The notes under the pieces: model-generated
Told to the model about the DNA's origin: nothing
The model's database searches: none
What the model saw: the letters and a program-made list of their open reading frames with translations, nothing else
From: Bacillota bacterium
Lineage (GTDB): Bacteria; Bacillota; Clostridia; Lachnospirales; Lachnospiraceae
Direction: 5' to 3'
Length of the DNA stretch: 64,000 nt
NCBI GenBank assembly: GCA_023386815.1
Contig: JAEWIZ010000006.1
Span: forward strand, 14,011 to 78,010
Shown here: positions 25,941 through 34,518 of the stretch, piece after piece
Numbering within the stretch: the stretch's first letter is position 1
Layout: the number at the start of each line of letters is the position of its first letter
Program-made: the position numbers and the translations under genes

Positions 25941-26969
25941 ATGATATATCCAAAGAATTTGGAAAAAGGCTTTAAAATTGGAGTTACTGCACCTTCTGCA
26001 GGATTTATTGAAGAGATCGACTTAATACGTCTGGAAAGTGGAATTAAGCATTTTGAGCAATTGAACTACCCTGTTCTGGTGACAGACAATGTTCGAAAAC
26101 ATCAAAAGGGAAGAAGTTCCGATGGTGTTACAAGAGCCAGAGAGTTAGAACAGTTATTTCTTGATCCAGAGATTGGTGCAATTATCGTTGCCAGCGGTGG
26201 AGATTACCTTGTGGAAATGTTGTCCCATATCGATTTGGAACAAATAAAGAGAAATCCCAAATGGATACAGGGATATTCCGACACAACAGGAATATTATTT
26301 ACAATAACAACGAATTTAGACATAGTAACATTATATGCCAATAACTTCGGGAGCTTTGGTATGGAGACCTGGCACAGTTCTTTACTGGATAATCTAAAGA
26401 TATTAGAAGGGCATGATATTGAGCAAAATAGTTTTAAACAATTTCAGAATGGTTTTAAGAAAAAAATTACAGGTTATGAAGGCTTTGAATTAGAAGAAGA
26501 GGTAAACTGGGTTAATCTCTATCCTAAGGGATGGGATTCTAACGGTGAACTTATCTTGCAGGGTCGTGCGCTTGGAGGCTGCCTGGATGTATTGTTAAAT
26601 CTTGTCGGAACCAGATTTGATAAAACCAGGGATTATATCCGGCGATATCAAAAGGATAAGATTGTATGGTTTTTAGAAAGCTTTGATCTTGGAAGTGAAG
26701 CTTTGGTACGCGGGCTATGGCAATTAAAGGAGGCTGGCTGGTTTGAACATGCAGCCGGATTTATCTTTGGGCGACCGGCAATGTACCATTCAGATACAGA
26801 TACCGCATATGCAGAGGCTGTGCAAGACGTACTTGGAGAGCTTCAGCTGCCGATTATATTAGATGCGGATATCGGACATAAACCGCCTCAAGTTACGATG
26901 ATGAATGGCGCACTAGTTCAAATCAATAGTCATCAGGGCAAAGGTAAAATATCGTTCCAACGAAAATAG
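25941..26969 (+). CDS. S66-family peptidase (LD-carboxypeptidase/MccF-like)
   Basis: This is a cytoplasmic serine peptidase of 342 residues without a signal peptide. The nucleophile lies in GYSDTTG (Ser113). The Glu and His of the S66 triad probably lie in FLESFDLG (about 237) and in DIGHKPPQ (about 314). The family includes murein LD-carboxypeptidases, which trim tetrapeptides during wall recycling, and MccF-type enzymes, which cleave microcin-like aminoacyl nucleotides. The next genes are envelope-related, which weakly favours a cell-wall role. It is followed by the LTA-synthase-like gene 21 bp later, so the two are probably co-transcribed. Confidence 0.85.
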   Translation: MIYPKNLEKGFKIGVTAPSAGFIEEIDLIRLESGIKHFEQLNYPVLVTDNVRKHQKGRSSDGVTRARELEQLFLDPEIGAIIVASGGDYLVEMLSHIDLEQIKRNPKWIQGYSDTTGILFTITTNLDIVTLYANNFGSFGMETWHSSLLDNLKILEGHDIEQNSFKQFQNGFKKKITGYEGFELEEEVNWVNLYPKGWDSNGELILQGRALGGCLDVLLNLVGTRFDKTRDYIRRYQKDKIVWFLESFDLGSEALVRGLWQLKEAGWFEHAAGFIFGRPAMYHSDTDTAYAEAVQDVLGELQLPIILDADIGHKPPQVTMMNGALVQINSHQGKGKISFQRK

Positions 26970-26990
26970 AAGATGATGGGGGCTTTATAA

Positions 26991-29105
26991 GTGGAGAGAG
27001 ACAGTAAAACCGGCTTATTAAATGACGCTAAGGAGAAACTGAAAAAAGCGTGGAACAGGGATGTCAATATTAATGTAAATAATTTTTTTGGCACCTTGTT
27101 TTATTTGATTATTTCAATTATGTACCTGGAAATAATTTTTCATGTCCTAATCTATCGAAATATTAATATAAAGATTATTTATCCAATTTTATTTGCGGTA
27201 CCCTTTGGAATAATAATCAATTTCATTATTGGATTATTTCCCCCCAAGGTGAATAAAGCCTTGTTATGGTGTGTTATGGCTGCTATCACCATTGTATTTT
27301 GTGTTCAACTTATCTACTTCTCTGTATTTAAAGTGTTTTTTTCCTTTCAATCGATGGGATTAGCGGGAGATGCCTTTTCTAATTTTGGAAAAGAGATTCT
27401 GACAGCGCTCAAAGCCAATGTGGGAGGACTGATTTTATTATTGTTGCCACTATTATTACTGGGAGTTCTTGTGCATCAGCCAATTGATTTTTCCAGAAGA
27501 GGCTTAAAGGAGCAGCTTGGTTTACTGGCAACCGTTGTCATAGGTCATGCGATTGCAGTTATTGCATTAACAGCCTTTGGAAGAGGTGATTATACACCCT
27601 ATGATCTATATTATCAATCCAAGGTGCCGGATCTGTGCGGTAAGCAATTAGGCGTAGTGACCATGACAAGACTAGATATGGAAAAGCTAATCTTTGATCA
27701 AGAGGATTTAGTACTTGCTGTTGTACCCAACGAGACTCCGGTGAAAGCCGAGGACAGTGCTGCGAAGGCTACTTCAGGTACGAATAATAAGACAAATAAC
27801 AATACGAGTAAAAATACTACGGTTAAACCCTCGAAGCAGGAAAATCCTACTCCCACACCGGTGGTGGAATTACCAAATATAATGGATATCGATTTTAAAG
27901 CTCTGGCTGATCAGGAATCCAATAAAACCATTAAAAAGCTGCATCAATATTTTGCATCTGTAACACCTACCAATAAAAATAAATATACTGGAATGTTTAA
28001 GGGTTATAATCTAATTCTCATTACAGCAGAAGGTTTCTCACCCTATGCAATAGATAAAGAGAAAACCCCAACCTTATATAAGCTGGTACGTCAAGGTTTT
28101 GTATTTAATAATTTTTATACAGCACTTTGGCAAACCTCTACCAGTGATGGAGAGTATGTGGCACTTACCAGCCTTATACCCGATGGTACCAGGAGTATGT
28201 ATAAAGGCAGGAAGAATCTGTGGCCTTTTGCACTAGGGCGTCAGTTTGATGCTCTTGGAGTAGCAAGCAAGGCCTATCATAATCACACCTACACCTATTA
28301 TCAAAGAGATGAGACCCATCCGAATCTGGGGTATAACTATAAGGGCCTGGGAAACGGGCTTAAGCTTCAGACTAAGTGCTGGCCAGAATCAGACTTGGAA
28401 ATGATGCAGTCTACGATTGACGACTATATTAATGAAGATCAATTTCACGCCTATTATATGACTGTCAGCGGACATATGAATTATACCTTTATGGGAAACA
28501 GTATGTCTTCAAAAAACAGAAAGCTGGTAAAGGATCTTCCCTACTCGGAGGATGCCAAAGCCTATATTGCCTGCCAGCTAGAACTTGATAGAGCCTTGGA
28601 ATATCTGATTAGGAGGCTTGAAGAGGCTGGTGTAGCAGATCGTACAGTAATCGCTCTTAGTGCGGATCATTATCCCTATGGTTGGGAGAAAGATAGACTG
28701 GATGAGCTGGCAGGACATGAAATTGACCCTAATTTTGAGATTTATAAAAATCATTTCATTCTTTGGAGTGAAGGAATGACGAAAAACATTGTGATTGATA
28801 AACCCTGCTCCAGTATGGATATTCTTCCTACCCTATCGAATCTTTTTGGAATCACCTATGATTCAAGACTGTTAATGGGTCAGGATATTCTATCGGACTC
28901 TGAACCACTGGTATTTTTGTCAAATAGGAGCTTCATTACAGATAAGGTTATGTATAATTCTGAGACTGGAAAAGTTATCAACTTGACAGATGAGCCGGTT
29001 TCCGATGATTATATAGATACTATGAATAACATTATTAAGAACAAATTCACTGTGTCAAAAAGTATTTTAGAAAATAATTATTATCGGTATGTATTTCCCA
29101 AGTAA
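26991..29105 (+). CDS. LTA synthase-type membrane sulfatase/phosphoglycerol transferase
   Basis: This is a polytopic enzyme of 704 residues. Five N-terminal helices (about 34-55, 62-83, 90-112, 142-162, 178-196) are followed by a Thr/Asn/Pro-rich linker (about 250-292) and an extracellular alkaline-phosphatase/sulfatase-fold domain (about 336-640). The metal-binding Glu lies in TAEGFSPY (Glu347), the nucleophile threonine probably in QTSTSDGEY, and the Asp-His metal pair in SADHYPYG. LTA synthases polymerize glycerolphosphate from phosphatidylglycerol onto envelope glycolipid. Whether this one makes lipoteichoic acid or decorates another glycan is not clear. The start is GTG 26991, with a GGGGG-type site upstream. 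Confidence 0.88.
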   Translation: MERDSKTGLLNDAKEKLKKAWNRDVNINVNNFFGTLFYLIISIMYLEIIFHVLIYRNINIKIIYPILFAVPFGIIINFIIGLFPPKVNKALLWCVMAAITIVFCVQLIYFSVFKVFFSFQSMGLAGDAFSNFGKEILTALKANVGGLILLLLPLLLLGVLVHQPIDFSRRGLKEQLGLLATVVIGHAIAVIALTAFGRGDYTPYDLYYQSKVPDLCGKQLGVVTMTRLDMEKLIFDQEDLVLAVVPNETPVKAEDSAAKATSGTNNKTNNNTSKNTTVKPSKQENPTPTPVVELPNIMDIDFKALADQESNKTIKKLHQYFASVTPTNKNKYTGMFKGYNLILITAEGFSPYAIDKEKTPTLYKLVRQGFVFNNFYTALWQTSTSDGEYVALTSLIPDGTRSMYKGRKNLWPFALGRQFDALGVASKAYHNHTYTYYQRDETHPNLGYNYKGLGNGLKLQTKCWPESDLEMMQSTIDDYINEDQFHAYYMTVSGHMNYTFMGNSMSSKNRKLVKDLPYSEDAKAYIACQLELDRALEYLIRRLEEAGVADRTVIALSADHYPYGWEKDRLDELAGHEIDPNFEIYKNHFILWSEGMTKNIVIDKPCSSMDILPTLSNLFGITYDSRLLMGQDILSDSEPLVFLSNRSFITDKVMYNSETGKVINLTDEPVSDDYIDTMNNIIKNKFTVSKSILENNYYRYVFPK

Positions 29106-29205
29106 AGCAGATTGAGACAGTGATATGCCACATGTTCAACTTTTAACTATTAGGCCTAGTTAATTACGGATTGGTCAATAAAAATGGAAAGGCGCGGTTG
29201 CTATA

Positions 29206-30444
29206 ATGAATAATATTTTGGACTATGTTCGTTGGCGTGGCGATCTATCTTTTGAGGTATCACCTTTTAATGAAGTTGATAATATGATTCTTTCCAAGCT
29301 GAGTTATTTGAATTTTAGAGGTATCATAGAAACGGATCAATGCTATGGGATACCGCTTTACCAGGTGGCGAAAGCTTATTTTTCCTATGGTGAAAATGGT
29401 AATATACAACCTGGCGATATCATGAAGGAGGAACTGCTTGAACTGTTTCGACTCATGGCAAAGAGCAGACGTTTTTCAGAGTTGATTTTATCAAATTATG
29501 TTAATGTCATTGATTTGGAAAAGGAGATGCAATTTGCTGCCCTGACCATTCATCTTGGAAATTATTGCTCCTATGTAGCTTATCGGGGAACGGATGATAC
29601 CTTGGTGGGCTGGAAGGAAGATTTCAATATGAGTATTATGGAGGTTGTTCCATCCCAGGAGGAAGCCTTGGCCTATTATCTTAGAATTTTAAGAATTTTT
29701 GATCATCATCGCTTCATTCTGGGAGGCCATTCAAAGGGAGGCAATCTTGCTGTATATGCGGCCGTACATGCTCCACAGGAGGAGCAGGTACGGATTACAG
29801 CGGTATACAATAATGACGGACCCGGCTTTCACCAGTCTATGTTACACAGGCAGGAATATCAAAGAATCGCAGATCGCATTATAACCCTGATACCACAGTC
29901 TTCCATCATTGGAATGCTGCTGGAGCATGAGGAGAATTATACGATTGTCAAGAGCTCTCAAAAGGGCTTTCTACAGCATTATGGGTATAACTGGGAGGTT
30001 GAAGGCACTAGCTTTGTGCACCTGAAAAATATAACTCATGAGTCTCAATTACTAGATCTCACTTTAAGACGGTTCTTGTACAGCTTATCTATTGATCGCA
30101 GAGAACAGTTTACAAATACCCTTTTTGAGATATTATCAAGTAATGAAATCAGAACTGTAAGTGACATCAGAGTAGGTTCCATAAGGGCTCTGAAGGCTAT
30201 GCTCAAAACCTACGATAATCTGGATAAGGATGTAAAAAAAGCATTAAACAGTACGTTATCCCTGCTTTTTGCGGAAGGAATAAAAAGTATTCGGGAAGTA
30301 AATAATTCTGATGAGTGGAAAGGAAAGCTGCCGGTGCTCAACATAGATTGGCGTAAGCATACGGTCCGATTAAAGGAAGAGATAATGCAAAGAGAAAAGG
30401 ATATTCAGCAAAAGCTCCTGCGGTTAGGCGGGAAGGATACATAA
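29206..30444 (+). CDS. Mbeg1-like (DUF2974) alpha/beta-hydrolase-fold protein
   Basis: This 412-residue soluble protein has a lipase-type nucleophile elbow GGHSKGGNLAVYAA (Ser176) preceded by a CSYVAYRGTDDTLVGWKEDF segment typical of the DUF2974/Mbeg1 family. Members resemble class 3 lipases. Activity is rarely shown, so the substrate is unknown. A long C-terminal region (about 290-412) is helical and charged. It follows the LTA-synthase-like gene by 100 bp and may share its transcript. RBS AAAGG is 14 bp from ATG, rather distant. Confidence 0.8.
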   Translation: MNNILDYVRWRGDLSFEVSPFNEVDNMILSKLSYLNFRGIIETDQCYGIPLYQVAKAYFSYGENGNIQPGDIMKEELLELFRLMAKSRRFSELILSNYVNVIDLEKEMQFAALTIHLGNYCSYVAYRGTDDTLVGWKEDFNMSIMEVVPSQEEALAYYLRILRIFDHHRFILGGHSKGGNLAVYAAVHAPQEEQVRITAVYNNDGPGFHQSMLHRQEYQRIADRIITLIPQSSIIGMLLEHEENYTIVKSSQKGFLQHYGYNWEVEGTSFVHLKNITHESQLLDLTLRRFLYSLSIDRREQFTNTLFEILSSNEIRTVSDIRVGSIRALKAMLKTYDNLDKDVKKALNSTLSLLFAEGIKSIREVNNSDEWKGKLPVLNIDWRKHTVRLKEEIMQREKDIQQKLLRLGGKDT

Positions 30445-30471
30445 CCATTTTAAAAAAAATTAATTTTTTTC

Positions 30472-30500
30472 TTGCTTTTAAAATAGGGATATGCTAATAT
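30472..30500 (+). promoter_or_regulatory. Promoter of the T-box-aspS2-gatCAB operon
   Basis: TTGCTT (30472-30477) and TAATAT (30495-30500) have 17-bp spacing, placing the RNA start near 30507, just ahead of the T-box leader. Confidence 0.6.
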
Positions 30501-30506
30501 AAGTCA

Positions 30507-30806
30507 AAAATAAAAACGATGATATCGGCTAAGAAGGAGACTTTGTTCTACCGAAGAACCGAAGGACAGGAATGGTGAGCCACCGACTGAGAGCACACCA
30601 ATGGTGATAAGTAGAATACGGAACACTCTGGAGCCCGCGAATTGAACGATTAGTAGGTTCGTGCGTCGCACGCGTTAAGTGTAAGGAAAGCTGGGGAGCT
30701 TATGCTCTCAATGCGGGTGGTACCGCGGGAATTTTAATTTCTCGTCCCGAAGGAATGCATATGATTGATTCACTCAACATATGCAGCATCTTCGGGGCTT
30801 TTTTTT
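30507..30806 (+). ncRNA. T-box riboswitch with overlapping Glu/Asn specifier codons
   Basis: This is a complete T-box leader. Stem I runs from about 30525 to 30635. Its specifier loop is bounded by TTCTAC/GTAGAA above and GAG/CTC below, and its 3' side reads TACGGAACA. Aligned with the classical position (codon, then A, then the lower stem), the specifier is AAC, Asn (30622-30624), overlapped by GAA, Glu (30621-30623). The T-box antiterminator core TGGTACCGCG lies at 30718-30727. The competing terminator pairs CCCGAAG (30746-30752) with CTTCGGG (30790-30796) before eight T (30799-30806). Uncharged tRNA should stabilize the antiterminator and turn on aspS2-gatCAB. I recall a two-codon Asn/Glu T-box described for the equivalent operon of Clostridium acetobutylicum. 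Confidence 0.93.
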
Positions 30807-30902
30807 ATACCCAAAAGCTGATAAAGCCGGCGGGTAAGAATAGATATGGTAATCCAAATCAATTCTTTAGCTTCGAAGCTATGCAAAGAAAAGAAAGTAG
30901 TA

Positions 30903-30974
30903 GTTTAGGAGGAGAAATCCTCCTAAGAGAAGCATTCAGGAGGTAAAATCCTCCTGACAAAAGCATTCAGGAGG
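30903..30974 (+). promoter_or_regulatory. Tandem Shine-Dalgarno/anti-Shine-Dalgarno hairpins before aspS2
   Basis: Hairpin a: TTAGGAGGA (30905-30913), GAAA loop, TCCTCCTAA (30918-30926). Hairpin b: TCAGGAGG (30936-30943) pairs with CCTCCTGA (30950-30957). The true ribosome binding site TCAGGAGG (30967-30974) is an exact copy of the left arm of hairpin b, inside a 14-bp direct repeat (30930-30943 and 30961-30974). The anti-SD arm at 30950 can therefore pair equally well with the decoy or with the real site. Confidence 0.85.
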
Positions 30975-30983
30975 ATTGATACA

Positions 30984-32318
30984 ATGGAGTTCATTACAGG
31001 AATTCAGAAAAAAGAAACAAGTGAAATTAGAGATGTATTAAAAGGAGAGTTTTCCGGTGAGGTTACCATGAGAGGGTACATTCACACCATACGTGATATG
31101 GGTGAGGTGGCTTTTGTGGTTCTTCGTAAAAGTGAAGGTTTAGTTCAATGTGTCTATGAAGAGGGCGTAACCGGATTTGCGTTAAAGGATTTAAAAGAAG
31201 GCATGACAGTAGAGATGAAAGGATTTCTGCATGGAGAAGAACGCGCTCCGCAGGGCTTTGAGGTACGTTTAAAGAGTATCGAGGTATTAACAAAGCCAAA
31301 GGAAAACACCATGCTGCCAATACCGATCTCTAAGTGGAAGATGAAGACTTCTTTAGAGACCAAGTTAAATTATCGTCCTATTTCCTTACGTAATATTCGG
31401 GAAAGAGCAATCTTTAAAATTCAGGAAGGAATTGCAAGGGGCTTTCGTGATTTCATGTTCTCTCAAGGATTTACGGAAATTCGCACACCTAAAATTGTTG
31501 CTGGTAATGCAGAAGGTGGAGCCAATGTGTTCAAATTAGAATACTTCGGTAGTAAAGCATTTCTTGCTCAAAGCCCACAATTCTACAAGCAAACCATGGT
31601 GGGTGTATATGACCGAGTTTTTGAAGTTGCTCCAGTTTTTCGTGCAGAAAAGCATAATACCACCAGACACTTGAATGAATATACCAGTTTGGATTTTGAG
31701 ATGGGCTATATTGATGGCTTTGAAGATATCATGGTTATGGAAACGCAGATGCTGCGTTATGTATTCCATTTACTAAAGGAATCCTATGCAAAGGAACTTA
31801 AGATTCTGGAAATTGATTTACCGGAGCTAGATAAGATTCCAGCAGTGCGTTTTGATGAAGCAAAGCAGTTAGTGTCCGAGAAATATAACCGTAAGATTAA
31901 AAACCCTTACGATTTGGAGCCGGAAGAGGAAGTCTTAATCGGTAAGTATTTTAAAGAAGAGCATAATAGTGATTTTGTATTTGTAACCCACTATCCATCC
32001 AAGAAGAGACCTTTCTATGCTATGGATGATCCAACAGATCCTAAGTTCACCTTAAGCTTTGACTTATTATTTAAGGGCATGGAGATAACGACAGGCGGAC
32101 AGAGAATTCATGACTATGAGATGCAGGTAGCTAAAATGATGGCAAGAGGTATGAATCCAGAGGAATTCTCCAACTTCTTAATGATCCATAAGCATGGTAT
32201 GCCACCTCATGGCGGTTTGGGTATAGGTTTAGAACGTCTGACCATGAAGCTGTTGAATGAGCAGAATGTAAGAGAAACTACCATGTTTCCAAGAGATGTA
32301 TCCCGTCTTGAGCCATAA
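30984..32318 (+). CDS. aspS2: Aspartyl-tRNA synthetase, archaeal type, probably non-discriminating
   Basis: This is a class II synthetase of 444 residues of the compact archaeal/eukaryotic AspRS form. It has an N-terminal OB-fold anticodon domain (about 20-110, with RGYIHTIRDMG) and a catalytic domain lacking the bacterial GAD insertion. Motif 2 is VAPVFRAEKHNTTRHLNE and motif 3 GIGLERLTMKLL. Next to gatCAB and behind an Asn-reading T-box, it should charge both tRNA-Asp and tRNA-Asn with Asp. GatCAB then amidates Asp-tRNA-Asn to Asn-tRNA-Asn. Non-discrimination is inferred from context, not proven by sequence. The RBS at 30969-30974 is nine bases from ATG and sits in a hairpin array. Confidence 0.93.
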   Translation: MEFITGIQKKETSEIRDVLKGEFSGEVTMRGYIHTIRDMGEVAFVVLRKSEGLVQCVYEEGVTGFALKDLKEGMTVEMKGFLHGEERAPQGFEVRLKSIEVLTKPKENTMLPIPISKWKMKTSLETKLNYRPISLRNIRERAIFKIQEGIARGFRDFMFSQGFTEIRTPKIVAGNAEGGANVFKLEYFGSKAFLAQSPQFYKQTMVGVYDRVFEVAPVFRAEKHNTTRHLNEYTSLDFEMGYIDGFEDIMVMETQMLRYVFHLLKESYAKELKILEIDLPELDKIPAVRFDEAKQLVSEKYNRKIKNPYDLEPEEEVLIGKYFKEEHNSDFVFVTHYPSKKRPFYAMDDPTDPKFTLSFDLLFKGMEITTGGQRIHDYEMQVAKMMARGMNPEEFSNFLMIHKHGMPPHGGLGIGLERLTMKLLNEQNVRETTMFPRDVSRLEP

Positions 32319-32355
32319 GACGACAACTAAATCTTAGGTTGCAGCTATCAATTGG

Positions 32356-32456
32356 AAAGCAAAGATAGAAAGTGAAGATAAAAAGCAAAGATAGAAAGCA
32401 AAGATAGAAAGCAAAGATAGAAAGAGACAGAAAGCAAGGATAGAAAGCTTAGATAG
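32356..32456. repeat. 14-bp tandem repeat between aspS2 and gatC
   Basis: There are exact AAAGCAAAGATAGA units at 32356, 32382, 32396 and 32410, with diverged copies between and after. The purine-rich array fills most of the 252-bp aspS2-gatC gap and is within the operon transcript. It encodes no ORF. Confidence 0.85.
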
Positions 32457-32570
32457 ATTCTAGGATCTAAGATGGTGTTGAATTAAATTTTGTCAAAAAT
32501 TAGAAATAAATTTTGTCAATTTCATGAGACAAAAGAGCATGATGTAGAAGTAAGAAAGGCAGGTAATCGT

Positions 32571-32858
32571 ATGAGAATAACAGAAGATACCGTAAAATAT
32601 GTTGCAGCTCTAGCAAAGCTGACTGTTTCTGATGAGGAGCAGCAGAAGATAGCAACAGACTTAAAAGGTATTTTAGATTATATTGAAACAATGAATGGTT
32701 TGGATACCGACGGCGTAGAACCTATGTCTCACGTACTTCCGGTGAAGAATGTATTCCGTGAGGATGTTGTTACAAATCAGGATAACCGTGAACAGTTGCT
32801 AAAGAATGCACCAAAGCAAAAGGATGGATGCTTCGCAGTTCCAAAGACAGTTGAGTAA
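32571..32858 (+). CDS. gatC: Asp/Glu-tRNA(Asn/Gln) amidotransferase subunit C
   Basis: GatC is the small belt-like subunit that stabilizes GatA on GatB. From ATG 32571 the protein has 95 residues, the family norm. It contains the conserved KYVAALAKLTVSDEE start and the SHVLPVKNVFREDVV segment. The RBS is AAAGGCAGGT. A longer in-frame reading from 32490 adds 27 residues lacking family similarity, and I reject it. It is second in the aspS2-gatCAB operon. Confidence 0.95.
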   Translation: MRITEDTVKYVAALAKLTVSDEEQQKIATDLKGILDYIETMNGLDTDGVEPMSHVLPVKNVFREDVVTNQDNREQLLKNAPKQKDGCFAVPKTVE

Positions 32859-32984
32859 ACAGTGTAAATGATTGAAGGAATAATTCACATCCGACATCCC
32901 GTGGCCTCAAGGCCATATGATCGTTAAAGCGATTAAAGATAAATTGAAAGTTGGAGAAGTATCCCAAGTATATAGGAGGTTACG

Positions 32985-34517
32985 ATGAAAGATTTAGTAA
33001 AAATGTCTGCGCTTACCATCGGTAGAATGATTAAAGCGAAGGAAATTACTGTTCTCGATGCCGTAAAAGCACAGCTTGAAGTAATCAAGCAAAGAGATCC
33101 ACAGTACCATTGCTTTATTACCGTATTAGAAGAAGATGCTTATGCACAGGCAGCAGAGGTTCAAAAAAGAATTGATGCTGGAGAGCTGGATGATTCTCCC
33201 CTTGCCGGAGTGCCAATGGCAGTAAAAGATAATATTTGTACCAAGGGTGTTAAGACTACTTGTGCATCCAAGATTTTATATAATTTTGAACCAACCTATG
33301 ATGCAACTGCAGTTGAAAAGTTAAAGAAGGCAGGAGCAATCATTATCGGAAAGACCAACATGGATGAGTTTGCTATGGGAAGCACCACAGAGACCTCCCA
33401 TTTTGGAGAGACGAAAAACCCCTGGAATACCTCCTGTGTACCCGGTGGCTCCAGCGGTGGTTCTGCAGCAGCTGTTGCAGCTGAGGAAGTATTCTATTCC
33501 CTAGGCTCAGACACCGGCGGTTCCATCCGCCAGCCCGCAAGCTATTGTGGTGTTACCGGTATTAAGCCTACTTATGGGACTGTATCCCGTTATGGTCTGA
33601 TTGCTTATGCTTCTTCCCTTGACCAAATTGGAACCTTCGGCAGAAATATCTCTGACTGCGCGGCAGCACTGGAAGTAATCTCCGGCCATGATGCAAAGGA
33701 TTCCACCTCCGTAAGCACAGAAAGCTTTGAGTATACTAAAGCTCTGGTGGATGATGTAAAGGGCTTACGGATCGGTATCCCTAAGGATTACCTTGGGGCA
33801 GGTCTTGAAGAAGATGTTAAGGAAAGCATTTTAAAAGCTGCTGAAATATTCAGAAGCAAGGGCGCAATCGTAGAAGAATTCGAGCTTCATAGTGTGGATT
33901 ATGCAGTGCCATCCTATTACGTAATTGCCTGTGCGGAAGCTAGCTCGAATTTATCCCGCTTTGATGGTGTAAAGTATGGCTATCGCTCAGAAAAAGCAGA
34001 GGGTCTTCAGGAGGTATATAAGAACACCAGAAGCGAAGGCTTTGGAAACGAAGTAAAGCGCAGAATGATGATTGGTGCCTTTGTGTTAAGCTCCGGCTAC
34101 TATGATGCTTTCTATAACAAAGCGCTTAAGGTAAGAGCTATCATCAATGATGGCTTCCAGAAAGCTTTTGAAAAATATGATATTATCCTTGGGCCAACAG
34201 CTCCGGAGACCGCACCTGTGCTTGGAGAAAGCCTGTCCGATCCATTGAAGATGTATCTGTCCGATATCTATACCGTATCCGTTAATCTGGCAGGACTTCC
34301 GGCAGTAAGTATTCCCTGCGGAAGAGATCACAAAGGACTTCCGATTGGTATGCAGTTAATCGGTAAGCATTTTGGTGAAAATGAGATTATTCGTGCTGCT
34401 TATAGCTTTGAGCAGTCAACAAACTATGAAAGACCAACAGCTATTGCAGCAGAAAGTAAGGAGGACAAATCCTCCCTAGAGAAGGAGGACAAATCCTCCA
34501 AAGTGAAGGAGGATTGA
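32985..34517 (+). CDS. gatA: Asp/Glu-tRNA(Asn/Gln) amidotransferase subunit A, with repeat-encoded tail
   Basis: This is the amidase subunit that frees ammonia from glutamine for the GatB site. The Lys-Ser-Ser triad is visible: Lys81 in AVKDNI, Ser156 in GGSSGGS and nucleophile Ser180 in GSDTGGSIRQPAS. At 510 residues it is about 20 longer than usual. The extra tail (from about residue 488) is built of EKEDKSS-type repeats encoded by 24-bp DNA units, each containing GGAGGA...TCCTCC. The tail ends where the gatB ribosome binding site begins, so the coding extension looks like a by-product of repeat expansion. RBS AGGAGG precedes ATG. Confidence 0.95.
   Translation: MKDLVKMSALTIGRMIKAKEITVLDAVKAQLEVIKQRDPQYHCFITVLEEDAYAQAAEVQKRIDAGELDDSPLAGVPMAVKDNICTKGVKTTCASKILYNFEPTYDATAVEKLKKAGAIIIGKTNMDEFAMGSTTETSHFGETKNPWNTSCVPGGSSGGSAAAVAAEEVFYSLGSDTGGSIRQPASYCGVTGIKPTYGTVSRYGLIAYASSLDQIGTFGRNISDCAAALEVISGHDAKDSTSVSTESFEYTKALVDDVKGLRIGIPKDYLGAGLEEDVKESILKAAEIFRSKGAIVEEFELHSVDYAVPSYYVIACAEASSNLSRFDGVKYGYRSEKAEGLQEVYKNTRSEGFGNEVKRRMMIGAFVLSSGYYDAFYNKALKVRAIINDGFQKAFEKYDIILGPTAPETAPVLGESLSDPLKMYLSDIYTVSVNLAGLPAVSIPCGRDHKGLPIGMQLIGKHFGENEIIRAAYSFEQSTNYERPTAIAAESKEDKSSLEKEDKSSKVKED
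34460..34513 (+). promoter_or_regulatory. Tandem Shine-Dalgarno/anti-Shine-Dalgarno hairpins before gatB
   Basis: 24-bp units begin at 34460 and 34484, each GGAGGA, CAAA loop, TCCTCC. A third GGAGGA at 34508-34513, without its partner arm, is the true gatB ribosome binding site. The anti-SD arm at 34494-34499 can pair with the decoy at 34484 or the real site at 34508. The design is the same as that upstream of aspS2, with different flanks, and here lies within the gatA coding sequence. Confidence 0.85.
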
Positions 34518-34518
34518 C

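Noticed and set aside
30618..30620. TAC (Tyr) as T-box specifier codon
   Set aside because: TAC sits at the upper end of the loop. The standard register (codon, then one purine, then the lower stem) selects AAC, and the operon makes Asn-tRNA.
30755..30946. ORF in the T-box terminator region
   Set aside because: It overlaps the T-box terminator and SD hairpins and its start lies inside the terminator stem, so it is not a gene.
32356..32456. CRISPR array
   Set aside because: No spacers; simple 14-bp tandem repetition within an operon.
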